Below are positions 53,964-63,204 of a stretch of DNA of 64,000 nucleotides, one piece after another (the stretch's first letter is position 1; every line of letters starts with the position of its first letter). Source of the stretch: Armatimonadota bacterium (lineage in GTDB: Bacteria > Armatimonadota > DTGP01 > JAKQQT01); the NCBI GenBank assembly GCA_036504095.1, contig DASXVS010000046.1, forward strand, positions 1 through 64,000, given 5' to 3'. A program made the position numbers and the translations under genes. The notes under the pieces were generated by a model. That model saw only the letters and a program-made list of their open reading frames with translations, was not told the DNA's origin and searched no databases.

Positions 53964-55544
53964 ATGGCGAAGAAAAAGGCAATTGTACTGGGCTCCGGGC
54001 CCATCAGAATCGGACAGGGCATCGAGTTCGACTACTGCTCGGTCCATTCCGCGTGGGCGCTGCGGCAGGCGGGCTACGAATCCATCATCATCAATAACAA
54101 TCCGGAAACCGTCTCCACGGATTTCGATACGTCCGACCGCCTCTATTTTGAACCTCTGACGTTCGAAGATGTGATGAACGTGGTCGATCTGGAGCAGCCG
54201 GAAGGCGTGGTGGTGCAGTTCGGCGGGCAGACGGCCATCAACCTCGCCGCGCCGCTTTCCGCAGCCGGCGTGAGGATACTGGGCACGTCGTCGGACTCCA
54301 TCGCCATGGCCGAGGACCGCGACCTCTTCGAGAAACTGCTGACCGAACTGGGCATACCCAAACCGGCCGGCAAGGCGGTGACGAACGCCGATGATGCGGT
54401 GAGGGTCGCGGAGTCGATCGGCTACCCGTGCCTCGTACGCCCCTCGTACGTGCTGGGCGGGCGCGCGATGGAATTCGTGTACTCATCCTCGGAACTGCGC
54501 CGCTACATGACCTACGTGGTGGAGGTTTCGCCGGACGCGCCGATCCTCGTTGACAAGTACATCCTGGGCAAGGAAGTGGAGGTCGACGTCATCAGCGACG
54601 GCGAGGACTGCCTCGTGCCGGGAATTATGGAGCACATCGAGCGGGCGGGCGTGCACAGCGGCGACAGCATGGCGGTGTATCCGCCGCAGAGCCTGAGCGA
54701 GACCGTGATGGAGCAGGTCACGACACACGCGATCCGTCTCGCCCGCGCGCTGGACGTGCACGGCCTAATGAACATCCAGTACGTCGTGGAGAACGAAGTC
54801 GCCTACGTCATCGAGGTGAATCCTCGCGCGAGCCGCACGGTGCCGTATCTGAGCAAGATCACCGGCATCCCGATGGTCACGCTCGCCACGCGCATCATGC
54901 TGGGCGATACGCTCAAGAATCTGGGCTACAAATCGGGCCTGTATCCGCCGGGCAACAGCATCGCGGTGAAGGCGCCGGTTTTCAGTTTCCAGAAACTGCG
55001 CTCCGTGGACATCGGCCTGGGGCCGGAAATGAAATCGACCGGCGAAGTGATGGGACTGGACAACGACTACCCGCGCGCGCTTGCCAAGGCCATGGTCGCC
55101 AGCGGAATCGACCTTCCGCCGCTTGGCGGCAAAGTGATCTGTACCATCGCCGACCACGACAAGGAGGAGGCCCTGCCCCTTCTGCGACGCCTGTACGACA
55201 TGGGATTCCAGCTCATCGCGACGGCGGGGACGGCAAAGTTCCTGGACGAGCACTGGGTACCATCGACGCCGGTCAAGAAGGTCCATGAAGGCAGCCCGAA
55301 CACGGTGGACGTCATCCGCGAGGGCGAGGTGAAACTGCTCATCAATACGGTGAGCCGAGACCGCACGATCGAGCGCGAATCGAGCGTCATCCGCCGCGCG
55401 AGCGTGGAGATGGGAGTACCGTGCCTCACGTCGCTCGATACGGCCAATGCGCTCCTCACCGCGCTGGACGCCCGGCGGAGCGGCACTTTGCTGGACGTGG
55501 CGACGGTGGATGAGTACTTCCCGGTCCACAGGGGGGCTCTGTGA
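53964..55544 (+). CDS. carB2: Carbamoyl-phosphate synthetase large subunit, C-terminal half
   Basis: The 526-residue product is the carbamate-phosphorylating half plus the allosteric MGS-like domain: [80 protein letters not shown], and the regulatory domain from about 395 ([20 protein letters not shown], then [12 protein letters not shown]). Together with carB1 it covers the whole large subunit, without loss. No ribosome site is visible; the heptad element ends six bases before the ATG. Confidence 0.96.
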   Translation: MAKKKAIVLGSGPIRIGQGIEFDYCSVHSAWALRQAGYESIIINNNPETVSTDFDTSDRLYFEPLTFEDVMNVVDLEQPEGVVVQFGGQTAINLAAPLSAAGVRILGTSSDSIAMAEDRDLFEKLLTELGIPKPAGKAVTNADDAVRVAESIGYPCLVRPSYVLGGRAMEFVYSSSELRRYMTYVVEVSPDAPILVDKYILGKEVEVDVISDGEDCLVPGIMEHIERAGVHSGDSMAVYPPQSLSETVMEQVTTHAIRLARALDVHGLMNIQYVVENEVAYVIEVNPRASRTVPYLSKITGIPMVTLATRIMLGDTLKNLGYKSGLYPPGNSIAVKAPVFSFQKLRSVDIGLGPEMKSTGEVMGLDNDYPRALAKAMVASGIDLPPLGGKVICTIADHDKEEALPLLRRLYDMGFQLIATAGTAKFLDEHWVPSTPVKKVHEGSPNTVDVIREGEVKLLINTVSRDRTIERESSVIRRASVEMGVPCLTSLDTANALLTALDARRSGTLLDVATVDEYFPVHRGAL

Positions 55545-55567
55545 GAGCACGGATCGGGAACCGCATG

Positions 55568-55632
55568 CACCCGGGGCATGAATGCCCCGGCATCCTGGCC
55601 TTCGGCCGCAAAGGGCCTGAAGGCCCTGCCGC
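55568..55632. repeat. Single CCGGGGCATGAATGCCCCGG palindrome unit
   Basis: It has the palindrome (55571-55590) followed by TGGCCTTCGGCCG and GGGCCTGAAGGCCC hairpins, the same family as at 44163-44458. It lies between carB2 and pyrK. Confidence 0.9.
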
Positions 55633-55701
55633 GCCAGCCCATACATGGGGTTCGCGGCCTAAGACACTTTGCCGGGCGATTCATCCCCCGGAGGTTTCCC
55701 G

Positions 55702-56547
55702 ATGAGCCCCAACCGCTTCCAGGGCCGGTACGAGATCCTGCGTAACGAGGAGATTGCGCCGGAGCACTACGTCATGCGGGTTTCGGCGCCGGAGATCGCG
55801 GCGGCGGCCCGGCCCGGCCAGTTCCTCCATGTGCTGGTGGCGCCCGAACCCGCGCCGCTGCTGCGCCGGCCCATTTCCATCAGCCGTGTTGACTCTAGTG
55901 CCGGCTGGGTGGAGATGATCTACCGGGTGGTGGGTGAAGGGACAGGGATCCTGTCGCGCACCCGGCCCGGCGTGGCCCTTGACGTGATGGGGCCCCTGGG
56001 GTCGCCATTTCGGTTGGCAGGGACGGGCCGGCACATCCTCGTCGGCGGCGGGGTCGGCATTCCGCCGATGCTGTTCCTGGCGGAAAACCTCAAGCGTATT
56101 CGCGAAACGGACCGGGCTCTGAAGTACCCGTCTGGAGGGCCTTCTGACGACGGGATAGCCGTTCTCCTCGGGGGGCGCACGGCGGGCCACATCCTCTGCA
56201 ACGACGACTTCGCGGCCATCGGCATCACGCCCCAGATCAGCACGGATGACGGTTCGGCAGGGCGGCATGGCCTGGTGACCGACATCCTGAGAGAAGCGCT
56301 TTCGGATGGCGCGCCGGCGACGTTCTACGCGTGCGGCCCGATCCCCATGCTCCGCGCCGTGGCCCACACGGCCCGTGAGTTCAACCGCCCGTGCCAGGTC
56401 TCATTTGAGGCGCGGATGGGGTGCGGCGTCGGCGCGTGCCTGAGCTGCGTCATCCCGACATCCGCGGGCTACCAGCGCGTCTGCACCGAAGGCCCCGCCT
56501 TCGACGCCGAAGCCGTGGACTGGAGCGGGGACCTGGACGTGATGTGA
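55702..56547 (+). CDS. pyrK: Dihydroorotate dehydrogenase electron transfer subunit
   Basis: The 281-residue flavo-iron-sulfur protein has an FAD-binding domain (LLRRPISISRVD), a nucleotide-binding domain (HILVGGGVGIPPMLFLAENL) and a C-terminal 2Fe-2S cluster with Cys in MGCGVGACLSCVIP and VCTEGPAFDAEAVDW. It passes electrons from dihydroorotate dehydrogenase B to NAD. The partner pyrD is not found in the window. GGAGG is seven bases before ATG 55702. Residues about 139-152 (RALKYPSGGPSDDG) are encoded by a dispersed repeat (56110-56153) present at 39132. Confidence 0.93.
   Translation: MSPNRFQGRYEILRNEEIAPEHYVMRVSAPEIAAAARPGQFLHVLVAPEPAPLLRRPISISRVDSSAGWVEMIYRVVGEGTGILSRTRPGVALDVMGPLGSPFRLAGTGRHILVGGGVGIPPMLFLAENLKRIRETDRALKYPSGGPSDDGIAVLLGGRTAGHILCNDDFAAIGITPQISTDDGSAGRHGLVTDILREALSDGAPATFYACGPIPMLRAVAHTAREFNRPCQVSFEARMGCGVGACLSCVIPTSAGYQRVCTEGPAFDAEAVDWSGDLDVM
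56110..56153 (+). repeat. Dispersed repeat inside pyrK
   Basis: GACCGGGC, CTGAAGTACCCGTCTGGAGG and GCCTTC match 39132-39166 with one mismatch, then GACGACGG matches after a 19-bp gap. The insertion keeps the pyrK frame and lies in a loop before the GIAVLLGGR strand. Confidence 0.8.
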
Positions 56548-56550
56548 CCT

Positions 56551-56642
56551 GACAGAGTGGAAATGAGGAAATGGGGAAATGAGGTGACGGGGAAATCCGG
56601 GAACTCCCGTTTCTCCATTTCCCGATTTCCTCCGCTTTGAGG
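56551..56642. repeat. Inverted heptad element, GGAAATG type
   Basis: GGAAATG and GGGAAAT words, a spacer CCGGGAACTCCCG, and inverted words TTTCTCC, ATTTCCC and GATTTCC. It lies between pyrK and the GH4 gene and resembles the element at 14084. Confidence 0.88.
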
Positions 56643-56654
56643 GGAGGGTGAGGC

Positions 56655-58001
56655 ATGCAGGCAGTGAAGATCGCCGTGATCGGTGCGGGGAGCCGGAGTT
56701 TCGCTCCGGGTATCGTCCGGGATATCGTGCTGAGCCAGCCTCTGGCGGAGCGGCAGGTTTCCATCGCCCTGATGGACACCGTGCCCGCACACCTCGTTGA
56801 GATCGAGGCATACGCGCGGCGGCTCAACGCCCAGCTGGGCCGCCGGATTTCGATCACCTCAACCACCGACCTCAACGCCGCCGTGGATGGGGCGGCATTC
56901 GTGATCGCCGCCATCGAGGTCGAGCGCTACAAATACTGGGCCCAGGATTTCCACGTGCCGCGCAAGTACGGCTTCCGCCAGGTCTACGGCGAGAACGGCG
57001 GTCCGGGCGGCTTGTTCCACGCGCTCAGGAACATAGGCCCGACCCTCGAAATAGCACGCGCGATGGAGCGTTTGTGCCCGGACGCGCCGCTGCTGAACTT
57101 CACGAATCCGGAGCACAAACTCTGCGAGGCAGTGTCGCGGCTCACCTCCATCAAGGCGATCGGCCTTTGCCACGGCGTGTTCATGGGCCTCCACCAGATG
57201 GCCGCCATCCTGGGCATTCCTGTAGAGGACGTCGAAGGGGACGCCTGCGGGATCAATCACTTCACCTGGTTCCAGTCCATCCGCGACAAACGGACCGGCG
57301 AAGACCTTTATCCCCGCCTGCGGGCGGCGGAACGCGAGGGCGACTGGCTGGCGGACTGGCACGAGATCGGCCTGGCAAGGATCCTGTTCCGGCGATACGG
57401 GCTCTGGCCGTCGCCGGCCGCCAACCATTGCGGCGAATACATCGGCTGGGCGGACGAGTTCGTGGCGTCCGAGCTTCAATTCTTCCACGATCCCGCGGAC
57501 GGGAAGCCATGGGAGACGGGCTTCGAACCGGAATTCGTCTATTCTTTGAGCGGCGACAAGACGACGCGGCCCTGGCGGAAGCCGACGGCGAATGTGGAAC
57601 GACTGGACGACGCGCCGCTGGAGCGATCCGGGGAACTGGCGATACCCATCATCGAGGCGTTGGCTTGCGGAATTGAGCGGCGCCTCGAGGCCGTAAATGT
57701 GCCGAACCACGGCGCGATCCCAAACCTGCCGCACGATATGGTTGTGGAGGCGCCGGCCGATGCCGACGCGTCGGGGCTGCGCCCGGTGAAGATGGCGCCT
57801 CTGCCCGAGGGCATCGCCGCCATGCTGCGCGTGCAGGGCAGCATCCACGAACTGTTGGTCAAAGCGTTTGCCGAACGGTCGAAGCAATACCTTCTCCAGG
57901 CTTTGCTGCTCGATCCGACCGTTCACTCCTACCGCGCCGCGGTGGAGTGCATGGAGGAGATGCTCGAATTGCAGCGCGAGTTGCTGCCTGAAATGCGCTA
58001 G
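56655..58001 (+). CDS. Glycoside hydrolase family 4 enzyme (alpha-galactosidase-like)
   Basis: The 448-residue enzyme has the GH4 NAD site (KIAVIGAGSRSFAPGIVRDI), the NPEH motif at 151, the metal ligand C172-H-G (LCHGVF) and GINHFTW with H202. GH4 enzymes use NAD and Mn to cleave glycosides by oxidation and elimination. The CHG motif and GINH favour the alpha-galactosidase/alpha-glucosidase (MelA/AglA-like) group; whether the substrate is phosphorylated is not clear. GGGAGGGTGAGG precedes the start. It is intracellular and ends at a strong terminator. Confidence 0.92.
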   Translation: MQAVKIAVIGAGSRSFAPGIVRDIVLSQPLAERQVSIALMDTVPAHLVEIEAYARRLNAQLGRRISITSTTDLNAAVDGAAFVIAAIEVERYKYWAQDFHVPRKYGFRQVYGENGGPGGLFHALRNIGPTLEIARAMERLCPDAPLLNFTNPEHKLCEAVSRLTSIKAIGLCHGVFMGLHQMAAILGIPVEDVEGDACGINHFTWFQSIRDKRTGEDLYPRLRAAEREGDWLADWHEIGLARILFRRYGLWPSPAANHCGEYIGWADEFVASELQFFHDPADGKPWETGFEPEFVYSLSGDKTTRPWRKPTANVERLDDAPLERSGELAIPIIEALACGIERRLEAVNVPNHGAIPNLPHDMVVEAPADADASGLRPVKMAPLPEGIAAMLRVQGSIHELLVKAFAERSKQYLLQALLLDPTVHSYRAAVECMEEMLELQRELLPEMR

Positions 58002-58007
58002 ACGGCG

Positions 58008-58040
58008 GAATGGGGCGCCGGCTGAATCGGCGCCCCATTC
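58008..58040. terminator. Bidirectional terminator between GH4 and PEP-CTERM genes
   Basis: A 13-bp perfect stem (GAATGGGGCGCCG with CGGCGCCCCATTC, 7-base loop) is followed by UAUUG on the plus strand. Confidence 0.75.
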
Positions 58041-58066
58041 TATTGCCTCGATGTGTGGCTCGTACG

Positions 58067-58780
58067 TTACTTGCGGCGGCGGAACACGAGTCCCAGCGCC
58101 GGGATACCCCCAAGGAGGAGGCTCATTGTGCCGGGCTCCGGCACATTGTTTCCAAACGGGTCGCTAATGCCGGTGGTGCCGATCGGCCGGCAGCGCAGGT
58201 TCTCGTTGTAGGCCACGCCGGTCGCCGGATTGATGTAGGAAGCAAGGTCAAATCCGCCGGTGTTCAAAACCTGGGCGGAATCGACGTACGATGCCGTGGT
58301 GGCGCCGCCGTCGAAGGACGCGTGAATCACCGGGTGCGCGCTGTCAGGACTCGTCTGAGTCCCGTTCGTCTGGTCGCTGGTGTCGAAATCATACATCGAC
58401 GTCTGCGCCAGAAGGGCCTGTTCGCCTGGAGCGATGGTCAGACCCGCGCCGATCATCCCATCCCACAACTGAAACGAGGCGCCGTTCTGGAAGCTGTCGA
58501 CCTTAATGCCGGGGTCCAGAACCACGTTGGTTGTCCCCACGTTCTTGATGCAGACCACTCCGCAATCGAACGTGGCGGAGGCATCCGCCTGCCCTAGAAA
58601 ATGAATGCCGGGATCGCCCCGCCAGGGTGACGGGAACGGCGAAGTGGGATCGGGGCGGATACCGTCCGCGTAGCCGACACCGACCTCCACCAGTCCCGCC
58701 GAAGCGGGGCGCGCAAGGAACCCGAACGCCATGATACCAAGCGCGAATGCGCACGCGGTTCCAGTCGTGACTCTATGCAT
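58067..58780 (-). CDS. PEP-CTERM anchored surface protein
   Basis: The 237-residue protein has a signal peptide (about 1-28), a beta-rich middle without known family, and the sorting tail NNVPEPGTMSLLLGGIPALG with VFRRRK at the end. This is the exosortase signal also seen in the gene at 33780, and the VPEPGTMSL core is identical. AAAGGAGAC lies ten bases before the start. Function is unknown. Confidence 0.88.
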   Translation of the reverse strand: MHRVTTGTACAFALGIMAFGFLARPASAGLVEVGVGYADGIRPDPTSPFPSPWRGDPGIHFLGQADASATFDCGVVCIKNVGTTNVVLDPGIKVDSFQNGASFQLWDGMIGAGLTIAPGEQALLAQTSMYDFDTSDQTNGTQTSPDSAHPVIHASFDGGATTASYVDSAQVLNTGGFDLASYINPATGVAYNENLRCRPIGTTGISDPFGNNVPEPGTMSLLLGGIPALGLVFRRRK

Positions 58781-59140
58781 TTCTATCGTCTCCTTTCAGA
58801 AATGCCCGCCGCCGTTCAGCGGTCGGGCCATGAAGTTGGTTATACGATTGATAGAGAGCACAAACCGCGCCAAAGGGGTGTTTGCATAAGTCTATTCGAT
58901 GGCTTTTATATAGCATACAGGCATAATAGCGTTGGCTGCCAGCATCGAATAGTAGTTGGGACCGAGATGGGGCGAGCCCGCGACGCTGGAGGCATCGGTC
59001 GCGGAACGGTGTGAATGAGGGATCAGGGGTGTAGGGCTGGACCCGGGTCATTCGCTCATCGGGGCCGTGTCCCGAACCCGTCGCAGACGCGTGGGTTCGG
59101 GACGACCCATTTCAGGAATCCCCTGATTCCCCGTTGTGAT
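58781..59140. other. Intergenic region, terminator at its right end
   Basis: No gene is seen in these 360 bp. The left part should carry the promoter of the PEP-CTERM gene. At 59069-59103 an 11-bp perfect stem (GTCCCGAACCC with GGGTTCGGGAC) lies downstream of the radical SAM gene and is its likely terminator on the minus strand. Confidence 0.5.
59069..59103 (-). terminator. Terminator hairpin after the radical SAM gene
   Basis: GTCCCGAACCC and GGGTTCGGGAC form an 11-bp stem with a 13-base loop, about 40 bp after the stop codon. No U-tract follows. Confidence 0.45.
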
Positions 59141-60331
59141 TCACTCGGGAGAGTGAACGGTATTGCCCGGCGTTTTCCAGGGGCGGGCGATCTGCAGGAG
59201 GCCCGCGCCGGTGGCGGTTGGCGTGCGGCTCATCGGGGGCTGCGGGAAGGAAGCCAGCGGCATGTCCGTACGACCGGTCTGCTTCTCCAGCGCGATCTGC
59301 TGGCGTATGGTGGCCACCTGGCGCGCCCGGGAGGAGCAGCCGAGGTAATCGCCGTCTTCCAGCAGCGCCATGCCGGCGCAGCGGTTGCAGTAAGCCTGGA
59401 GCGAACAGGTTGGGCACTGCTTGAGGTCGTTGACCTGGAGGCCGCGGAGGTCCCGCATGATCTGGCTGTCGTTCCAGATGTCCTTCAGGCTGCGTTCGCG
59501 TACGTTGCCGGCCTTGATCGGCAATTGGAGGCACGGGAAGACGTCGCCCATCGGGGAAATGCTGCCCGTGTTCCGGCCGGCCTCGCATATCTGGGCGGGG
59601 GAACTGGGCAGGTCGCCTTTCGGCATGATCGTCTTGTCGGTGAATATCTGGTACAACTGGTCGTTTGTGATGCGCAGCCCCAGGACGTCCGTGGTGCCGT
59701 CGTCCATGGGCGCGATGCTGTGGTCCATGCTGAGCTCCACGCCCAGCTGCTCACATTCCGCCAGGAGTTCCTTGAACTCGTCGAAAGAATGATACATCAG
59801 CGGCATTTTAGCCTTGGTGCGCACGCCGCGCTCCACCAGCCATTTGATGCCTTCCATGCTCTTGCGGTGGCTGCCCTTAGCCTTGGTCACGAAGTCGTGG
59901 GTATCGTTGTTGACGCCGTAGATGCTGATCTCGACCGATACCGGCTTGGCCGTGGCGATGCGATCGCAGAGGTTGGGCGTGAGGAGCGTGCCGTTCGTGA
60001 AGAACTTCTGGGCAAAACCGAGGGACTTGCCGTAATGGGCGATTTTGAAGAAGTCCGGGCGAAGGAAGATCTCGCCGCCGGTGTACGTGATGTAGAAGCC
60101 CTGAAGCGCCGCGAGGTCATCGAGGGTCTGGAAGACCTCCTCGGTGGTCAGTTCGCGCATGTGGCGGCTGGGCTCGGGAATATAGCAGTGTTTGCATCGC
60201 AGGTTACAGCGGTACGTCAGTTCGAAGATGATGTTGAACGGAATATGTTTCTCGATGCTCTCGGTGAGAACCTTTGTCAGGATGGGCTGAAGGTTGTCAC
60301 TTGCGGCCTCGAGTGTGGCTTGTTCGGTCAT
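59141..60331 (-). CDS. Radical SAM/SPASM domain protein
   Basis: The 396-residue protein has the radical SAM cluster motif C42-NLR-C46-KH-C49, the glycine-rich YTGGEIFLRPDFF, and a C-terminal SPASM domain from about 245 on with Cys in ICEAGRNTGSISPMGDVFPC, QCPTCSLQAYCNRCAG and LGCSSRAR. Such enzymes modify ribosomal peptides (PqqE-, AlbA-like) or mature other enzymes. I saw no precursor peptide gene with a typical leader nearby. GAAGGAGAT is six bases before the start and a promoter lies at 60390-60420. The C-terminal 30 residues are Pro-rich and unlike the family. Confidence 0.9.
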   Translation of the reverse strand: MTEQATLEAASDNLQPILTKVLTESIEKHIPFNIIFELTYRCNLRCKHCYIPEPSRHMRELTTEEVFQTLDDLAALQGFYITYTGGEIFLRPDFFKIAHYGKSLGFAQKFFTNGTLLTPNLCDRIATAKPVSVEISIYGVNNDTHDFVTKAKGSHRKSMEGIKWLVERGVRTKAKMPLMYHSFDEFKELLAECEQLGVELSMDHSIAPMDDGTTDVLGLRITNDQLYQIFTDKTIMPKGDLPSSPAQICEAGRNTGSISPMGDVFPCLQLPIKAGNVRERSLKDIWNDSQIMRDLRGLQVNDLKQCPTCSLQAYCNRCAGMALLEDGDYLGCSSRARQVATIRQQIALEKQTGRTDMPLASFPQPPMSRTPTATGAGLLQIARPWKTPGNTVHSPE

Positions 60332-60389
60332 GCGGCTATCTCCTTCTATGGAACGCCTCTATGTGAATGGCCTGCCGGCCCTGTCATTC

Positions 60390-60420
60390 ATTGTATCGCA
60401 AGATGGCCGGGAGCGCTCAA
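60390..60420 (-). promoter_or_regulatory. Promoter of the radical SAM gene
   Basis: On the minus strand, TTGAGC (60415-60420) and TACAAT (60390-60395) are 19 bp apart; the leader to the ATG at 60331 would be about 50 nt and contains the Shine-Dalgarno sequence. Confidence 0.4.
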
Positions 60421-60486
60421 CATGCGCTTGCCCGCGGCGCAGACACAATGACGCTTGCATTGTGACCCGGCAAGGCGCGTGCCAAT

Positions 60487-60505
60487 TCCGACCTTTTTGG
60501 TCGGA
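60487..60505 (-). terminator. Short hairpin after the large secreted protein gene
   Basis: TCCGACC and GGTCGGA form a 7-bp stem with a five-base loop immediately after the stop codon at 60508. It has no U-tract, so it may stabilise the 3' end rather than stop transcription. Confidence 0.4.
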
Positions 60506-60507
60506 GT

Positions 60508-63165
60508 TCATCCGCCGGTTATCTGGACTATAGCATTACCGGTGGTCCGGATGGCCAGTGCGCCGAGGCGGGAGTCGAAAATCGCGTCGGGGTCACCGCC
60601 GTTCACCAGCACTTTTCGAGGATGCGCCTTCAGGCCGACGATGAGAATCTGGTACGGGCCGCGCGGCCATCCGTTCACGGTGAACGTGAAGCCGTCCGCC
60701 GTTTCGCGGGCGTTCGAGATCGGTCCGGGCGCGTGGGCAATCGCCCCATTGGCCAACGCGTGGCGGTCGTACACCGGGGGGCGGCCATAAAGACGGGCCG
60801 CCGACGGCAAGAGCGTTGCCGGATTGATGGCGACGTCGTTGCGGATCTGGCCGCGCAGGTTGAAGGAGTCAGGGAGGAGCCCCTGGCGCTTCGGGTCCGC
60901 CTTCAGGGGGTGCGTCTGCTGGATGCCGGAGGCCGCGATGCCGTCCACGATGCGCTTCCACGGACCGGCGGCGTCATAGCGGGCCAGGTCCGCGATCGCG
61001 TCGGCATATACCAGGCCGCACCATTGCACCGGCAGGCCCATCCAGTTGGGCGCAACCCACTGGGTGGCGCCGAAAACGGCGATGGTGCCGTAGAGCCCAA
61101 CCGGATGGTCTACCGGGCGCACAAGATAGACAAAGGGCACGCCGGTCCAGGCCCAGTACCGCGCTTCGTCCAGGTAGCGGGGTTCACCCGTGAGTTCATA
61201 GCCGATAACGTACGCCTTGACGAGGTTCGCGGAAGCCAGGATGTCCGGGGTGTGAAGCGGCACTTCCCATGTCTGCGCACCGCGCGGCACGGTGTTGGCG
61301 AACTTGCCGAGCGCGTCCAGCAGGCGCAGGCCGTCCTTCCGCAGGGCGGGGTCTCCGCTGTACTCCGCGGCCTTCAGCACGGCAAGGACACGCTCCGCGG
61401 TAAGCCCGTTCGCTTCCTTCGAGAAATGCGTTCGCCCCAGATCGGGGCCATCGACGGGCGCCCGATAGAGGAACGTGCCTTCAGGGGTGAAGCGTCCGAC
61501 CACATCCTTCGCGTCGCGCGCGGCGTCACGAACGCTGCTGAGCGCGTCGCCGTACACCAGGGCCGGAACCGGGTAGCGCACGTGGCCGACGCCGGCGTTG
61601 TTCAGTTCGTTTGCCCGCACGTGGGCCAGCGCCTCGGCGGATGCCTGTTTCAAACGTGCCGCCAGAACTGTGTCGCCCGTCTGTCGGGCCAGGTACTCCA
61701 TCCAGACTGCGGCATCCGCTGCGGGCTGAGGCTTGAATTGGCCGGGGTACGCATGGGCGTACAGGCCGTCGGCGCGGATTCCTGAGTCCAGCCATCCGGC
61801 GGATGTCAGGGTGACGTATCTGTTCCAGTCGAATCCCGCGGACGGCGGCGCGGGTGGCGGATTCATCGCCACGTACTGCTGAATCGAAGGAACGACGCTA
61901 TCGCCTTTGCCGCCGATGATCTTCGCTTCAAGAACGATCTTGCGCCCGGCGACAAGACGGCGCGGCGCGTAGGGAAGAAGACGGCCTTCCTCGCGGTCTG
62001 ACCCGTTCGAGCCAGGATACAGGATGCCCATCGCGTGCCCACCCGAGTGGAACGTACGGTCGGGTGAATCGAACACGGCGCAGAACTCGGGCGAGGGCTT
62101 CCAGATGAGGCCCACGTAGCGCCCATCGTGCTGGACGACCATCAGCGGCTGTGTGATCTTCGCGGTATCCGGCACTCGGCGATTCGCGCCTGGCCCGATG
62201 ATGTCCTTCTGGGAAGAGCTGGGCTCGTCCTTGTCCAGGTACTCGAGGCCGGAAAAGAGCGCCTGTGTCTTGTGCGTGCCGAAGGAGCCGGCGCCGGGGA
62301 GCAGCGTCAGCATCGGCACGTAGAGTACATCACGGTCCCGCGTGCAGGATACAGTCGTTGAGACGTCCACGTAGCCGTTGAACGGATTGAACGATTGCGT
62401 AATCGTCCAGACACCGCCGTCGGGGTCTTTGACAACTCTGAGTGCTACCGTGAATCCCCCTGAACGTTTGGGCCACATCGGTCCGGCCCGATTGACGTCC
62501 AGCCAGCGCTGCTTGCCGCCAACGACATACCCGATCAAAGGGCGCGAGTGGCCAATCGCCATCGGTTTTCCATCCACGCTAACGGTGAAAGCGCCCACCG
62601 TTTCGCCAACGCGAACATCTACGGTGGCGCCGGGTCTGCGTTGGTTGTCCTCGGTTCGGAATGCGGTCGGCGGCCTGGGCCAGGCCGGCTGTTTCCACGT
62701 GGGGCGCGGAGTCACCTCGATCAACGCGAGTGTGACTGTGCCATGATCGCCGGGCGGGTCGAAGCGGAGGCGCGTTGCCTTGCCGAGAGGCGGGATCGGG
62801 ACGCGCACATCGGCCCAACCGCCGGCGCTCACTGGGAAGCGGACGGAATCGCCTTCGTTGGGGCCCTTCCGGGCCGAAAACCAGAAGACCTGCCCCATCC
62901 CGCCGGACGGCGACTTGACGCGGAGGTGGAGCCATAGGGGCAGTCCAGGGAGATAGTCGCGCGCCGGCCCGGCGATATATGGATCGCTGCCGCCAATGCG
63001 GATGGCCATGCCTTCGGACGTTGCGCTCAGGGAGGTCACATCGTGCTGGGCCTGCCAGTCGCGTACCGATTGCGGGTGCCGGAAATCGAAGCGTACGACC
63101 GCTGCGTGTGCGGAAAGGGCGACGCACGCGAGGGTCAGTGAAGTGGCGAGTCGTGATGCTGACAT
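60508..63165 (-). CDS. Large secreted protein, helical-barrel glycosidase-like
   Basis: The 885-residue protein has a signal peptide (1-22), an N-terminal beta-sandwich domain (about 30-170, RFDFRHPQSVRDWQAQHDV; CBM- or galactose-binding-like), a second beta-rich domain to about 450, and a helical part (450-770) reminiscent of (alpha/alpha)6-barrel lyases and hydrolases (EANGLTAERVLAVLKAAEYS, ASANLVKAYVIGYELTGEPR). A small C-terminal beta domain follows. No catalytic motif can be named with certainty. GGAGG is six bases before ATG 63165. It follows the peptidase gene by 39 bp in the same direction. Confidence 0.75.
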   Translation of the reverse strand: MSASRLATSLTLACVALSAHAAVVRFDFRHPQSVRDWQAQHDVTSLSATSEGMAIRIGGSDPYIAGPARDYLPGLPLWLHLRVKSPSGGMGQVFWFSARKGPNEGDSVRFPVSAGGWADVRVPIPPLGKATRLRFDPPGDHGTVTLALIEVTPRPTWKQPAWPRPPTAFRTEDNQRRPGATVDVRVGETVGAFTVSVDGKPMAIGHSRPLIGYVVGGKQRWLDVNRAGPMWPKRSGGFTVALRVVKDPDGGVWTITQSFNPFNGYVDVSTTVSCTRDRDVLYVPMLTLLPGAGSFGTHKTQALFSGLEYLDKDEPSSSQKDIIGPGANRRVPDTAKITQPLMVVQHDGRYVGLIWKPSPEFCAVFDSPDRTFHSGGHAMGILYPGSNGSDREEGRLLPYAPRRLVAGRKIVLEAKIIGGKGDSVVPSIQQYVAMNPPPAPPSAGFDWNRYVTLTSAGWLDSGIRADGLYAHAYPGQFKPQPAADAAVWMEYLARQTGDTVLAARLKQASAEALAHVRANELNNAGVGHVRYPVPALVYGDALSSVRDAARDAKDVVGRFTPEGTFLYRAPVDGPDLGRTHFSKEANGLTAERVLAVLKAAEYSGDPALRKDGLRLLDALGKFANTVPRGAQTWEVPLHTPDILASANLVKAYVIGYELTGEPRYLDEARYWAWTGVPFVYLVRPVDHPVGLYGTIAVFGATQWVAPNWMGLPVQWCGLVYADAIADLARYDAAGPWKRIVDGIAASGIQQTHPLKADPKRQGLLPDSFNLRGQIRNDVAINPATLLPSAARLYGRPPVYDRHALANGAIAHAPGPISNARETADGFTFTVNGWPRGPYQILIVGLKAHPRKVLVNGGDPDAIFDSRLGALAIRTTGNAIVQITGG

Positions 63166-63204
63166 GTTGTGCCTCCGACGCCGATTTGGCAACGACGCAC
63201 GGCG

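Noticed and set aside
53040-53970. carB split as a simple frameshift
   Set aside because: A full 906-bp gene with complete methylase motifs separates the halves, and each half has its own start and stop at a domain boundary.
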